Positions 6,228 to 7,199 of a stretch of DNA of 7,199 bases are shown piece by piece. A program made the translations under genes and the position numbers. The notes under the pieces are model-generated. The model ran no database searches. It saw nothing but the letters and a program-made list of their open reading frames with translations, and was not told where the DNA came from. The stretch spans positions 1 to 7,199 of the forward strand of contig CALJAQ010000098.1 of assembly GCA_938029515.1 (NCBI GenBank). Reading direction: 5' to 3'. Within the stretch, counting starts at the first letter, position 1; each line of letters begins with the position of its first letter. This DNA comes from an uncultured Nitrososphaerales archaeon (lineage in GTDB: Archaea; Thermoproteota; Nitrososphaeria; Nitrososphaerales; JAAOZN01).

Positions 6228-6959
6228 TTGGTTTCAATCACACTTAGAACTGAAGATCTTCACTCAGGCTACGGTAAGATAACGATAGTCCAAGGTGTTT
6301 CAATAAAGGTTCCAGAAAAGAGTATTGTAACCGTAATCGGACCCAACGGCTCTGGTAAATCAACCTTGGTTAAGACGATCATAGGTGAGGTTAAGACCTT
6401 CGGGGGCAAGGTCATCTACCAAGATGAAGATATAACAGGATTACCAACCTTCAAGATCGTAGCAAAAGGGATAGGGTATGTACCTCAAGTAAACAACGTC
6501 TTCACAAATCTAACAGTAGAGGAGAACCTTGAAATGGGTGCATACCTAAGAAAGGATAAAGAGGGTATTAGGAGAGATGTGAAGGAGATCTTTGAAATGT
6601 TCAGTGAAATTAAACCATACGCAAAGACCAAAGCAGCCACACTCAGCGGTGGAGAAAGGCAGATGCTCGCGGTAGCAAGAGCGATGATAAACAGACCTAC
6701 TCTTCTCATATTAGATGAGCCTACAGCAAACCTAGCTCCAAAAGCCGTTGCGCTGCTGCATCAGAAGATCAAATCTATCTGTGAGCAAGGTGTGCCTATC
6801 CTCATGGTTGAGCAGAATGTAAGAAAGGCGCTGCAGATATCTGACTACACATACGTGCTGGGCTCAGGTAAATGTGTTTACGAAGGCCCATCCGCCCAGC
6901 TACTTGAAGCAAAGGACTTCGGTAAAATCTTCTTAGGTGTAGCTAAGCTTAACCCTTAA
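6228..6959 (+). CDS. livF: Branched-chain amino acid-type ABC transporter ATP-binding protein LivF
   Basis: This 243-residue cytoplasmic ATPase partners LivG. It has Walker A GPNGSGKS (38-45), Q-loop Gln87 in YVPQVNNVF (LivF proteins usually have VPQ followed by a short variable loop), signature LSGGERQML (139-147) and Walker B LLILDEPTANLAP (159-171). In place of the usual switch histidine it has Gln196 (MVEQN), which is the normal state in the LivF family rather than damage. The start is TTG, two bases after the livG stop. The protein ends shortly after the conserved IFLG, as in other LivF proteins. It is the last gene of the operon; no sixth gene follows within the window. Confidence 0.93.
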   Translation: MVSITLRTEDLHSGYGKITIVQGVSIKVPEKSIVTVIGPNGSGKSTLVKTIIGEVKTFGGKVIYQDEDITGLPTFKIVAKGIGYVPQVNNVFTNLTVEENLEMGAYLRKDKEGIRRDVKEIFEMFSEIKPYAKTKAATLSGGERQMLAVARAMINRPTLLILDEPTANLAPKAVALLHQKIKSICEQGVPILMVEQNVRKALQISDYTYVLGSGKCVYEGPSAQLLEAKDFGKIFLGVAKLNP

Positions 6960-6999
6960 AGATTAAAGGCCTCACTCGTACCTCTTGATGGTAGTGTGA

Positions 7000-7004
7000 T
7001 TTTT
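7000..7004 (+). terminator. T-runs downstream of livF, candidate operon terminator
   Basis: A T5 run lies about 40 bases after the livF stop. A longer T-rich tract (TTCTTTCTTTGTTT) follows at about 7068-7081. Archaeal RNA polymerase can terminate at such U-rich stretches without a stable hairpin. Which one is used cannot be told from sequence. Confidence 0.35.
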
Positions 7005-7010
7005 ACTTAA

Positions 7011-7047
7011 AAGTGATGGTAAGTCGCCTTGAGTAAGAGCATCACTT
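7011..7047 (+). repeat. 8-base inverted repeat downstream of livF
   Basis: AAGTGATG (7011-7018) and CATCACTT (7040-7047) are perfect inverted copies with a 21-base loop. It could form an RNA stem at the 3' end of the operon transcript, protecting it from decay, or be a protein site. It lacks an adjoining T-run on its immediate right, so it is not a classical hairpin terminator. Confidence 0.4.
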
Positions 7048-7199
7048 CCTACCTGTGCCATAATATATTCTTTCTTTGTTTAGATAGCTCTCTTAACCGC
7101 TTTAATTTAATAAAAGGATCTGCGTGAATTACATTTTTACAATCTATTGGTTCTAATTTATATTAAGTTAGCATGAATTTTTAATTAACCCCCTCAATA

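Larger units (their letters stand above)
6960..7199. other. A/T-rich region after the liv operon with no convincing gene
   Basis: The 240 bases from livF to the window edge contain no frame with a family resemblance and no tRNA-like or rRNA-like segment. They hold T-rich termination candidates, one inverted repeat and, near the right edge, TTTATATTAA at about 7158-7167, which could be a TATA box for a gene beyond the window. The longest short frame I noticed is a 29-codon minus-strand frame (6972-7061), which I did not accept. Confidence 0.6.

Noticed and set aside
6813..6818. Missing switch histidine in LivF (Gln196 instead) as a sign of an inactive ATPase
   Set aside because: EQN at this position is usual in LivF family proteins, so it is not a defect.
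6972..7061. Minus-strand frame of 29 codons starting ATG at 7061
   Set aside because: No Shine-Dalgarno site, no well-placed TATA box, no recognised motif, and it runs into the 3' end of the liv operon. A chance frame is the simpler explanation.
1..7199. Insertion sequences, tRNA or rRNA genes, attachment sites
   Set aside because: No transposase-like frame, terminal repeats, target duplications or tRNA-like folds were found in the three intergenic regions.

Overview
This window looks archaeal, and probably comes from a thermophilic or moderately thermophilic member of the TACK group (Crenarchaeota, Aigarchaeota, Bathyarchaeota and relatives). Several things point there. There is a geranylgeranyl reductase-family flavoprotein of the kind used in archaeal membrane lipid synthesis. 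The extracytoplasmic binding protein has no lipobox and instead has an N-terminal membrane anchor followed by a Thr/Gln/Val-rich linker. A/T-rich TATA-like boxes sit about 25-30 bases upstream of starts, and GTG and TTG starts occur. Arginine is mostly AGG/AGA and isoleucine is often ATA. The exact lineage cannot be fixed from the sequence.

Layout. Bases 1-424 (minus strand) hold the N-terminal part of a MobA-like molybdopterin guanylyltransferase that runs off the left edge. Bases 425-498 form a compact divergent promoter region. Bases 499-1950 (plus) encode the geranylgeranyl reductase-family protein. Bases 1951-2175 are an A/T-rich intergenic stretch with a possible 32-codon small ORF, a TATA box and a perfect 6+6 dyad just before the next gene. 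Bases 2176-6959 (plus) are a complete five-gene branched-chain amino acid (HAAT/Liv-type) ABC transporter operon in the order binding protein (livK), two permeases (livH, livM) and two ATPases (livG, livF). Bases 6960-7199 are A/T-rich and hold no convincing gene, only T-rich termination candidates and an inverted repeat.

How the genes work together. LivK is tethered outside the membrane and captures a small polar ligand. LivH and LivM form the membrane channel, and LivG and LivF power it with ATP. The last four genes are tightly packed: livH/livM overlap by 8 bases, livM/livG are 1 base apart and livG/livF 2 bases apart. Three of the five reading frames begin with GTG or TTG, in two cases supported by a Shine-Dalgarno-like site inside the preceding gene, so translational coupling is likely. 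The mobA-like gene and the reductase gene are divergent neighbours with no obvious metabolic link to the transporter.

I see no sign of a previously undescribed system. The genes are recognisable members of known families. The parts most worth a second look are the two promoter dyads, the small ORF before livK, the anchor and linker of LivK, and a codon-use shift inside livH.
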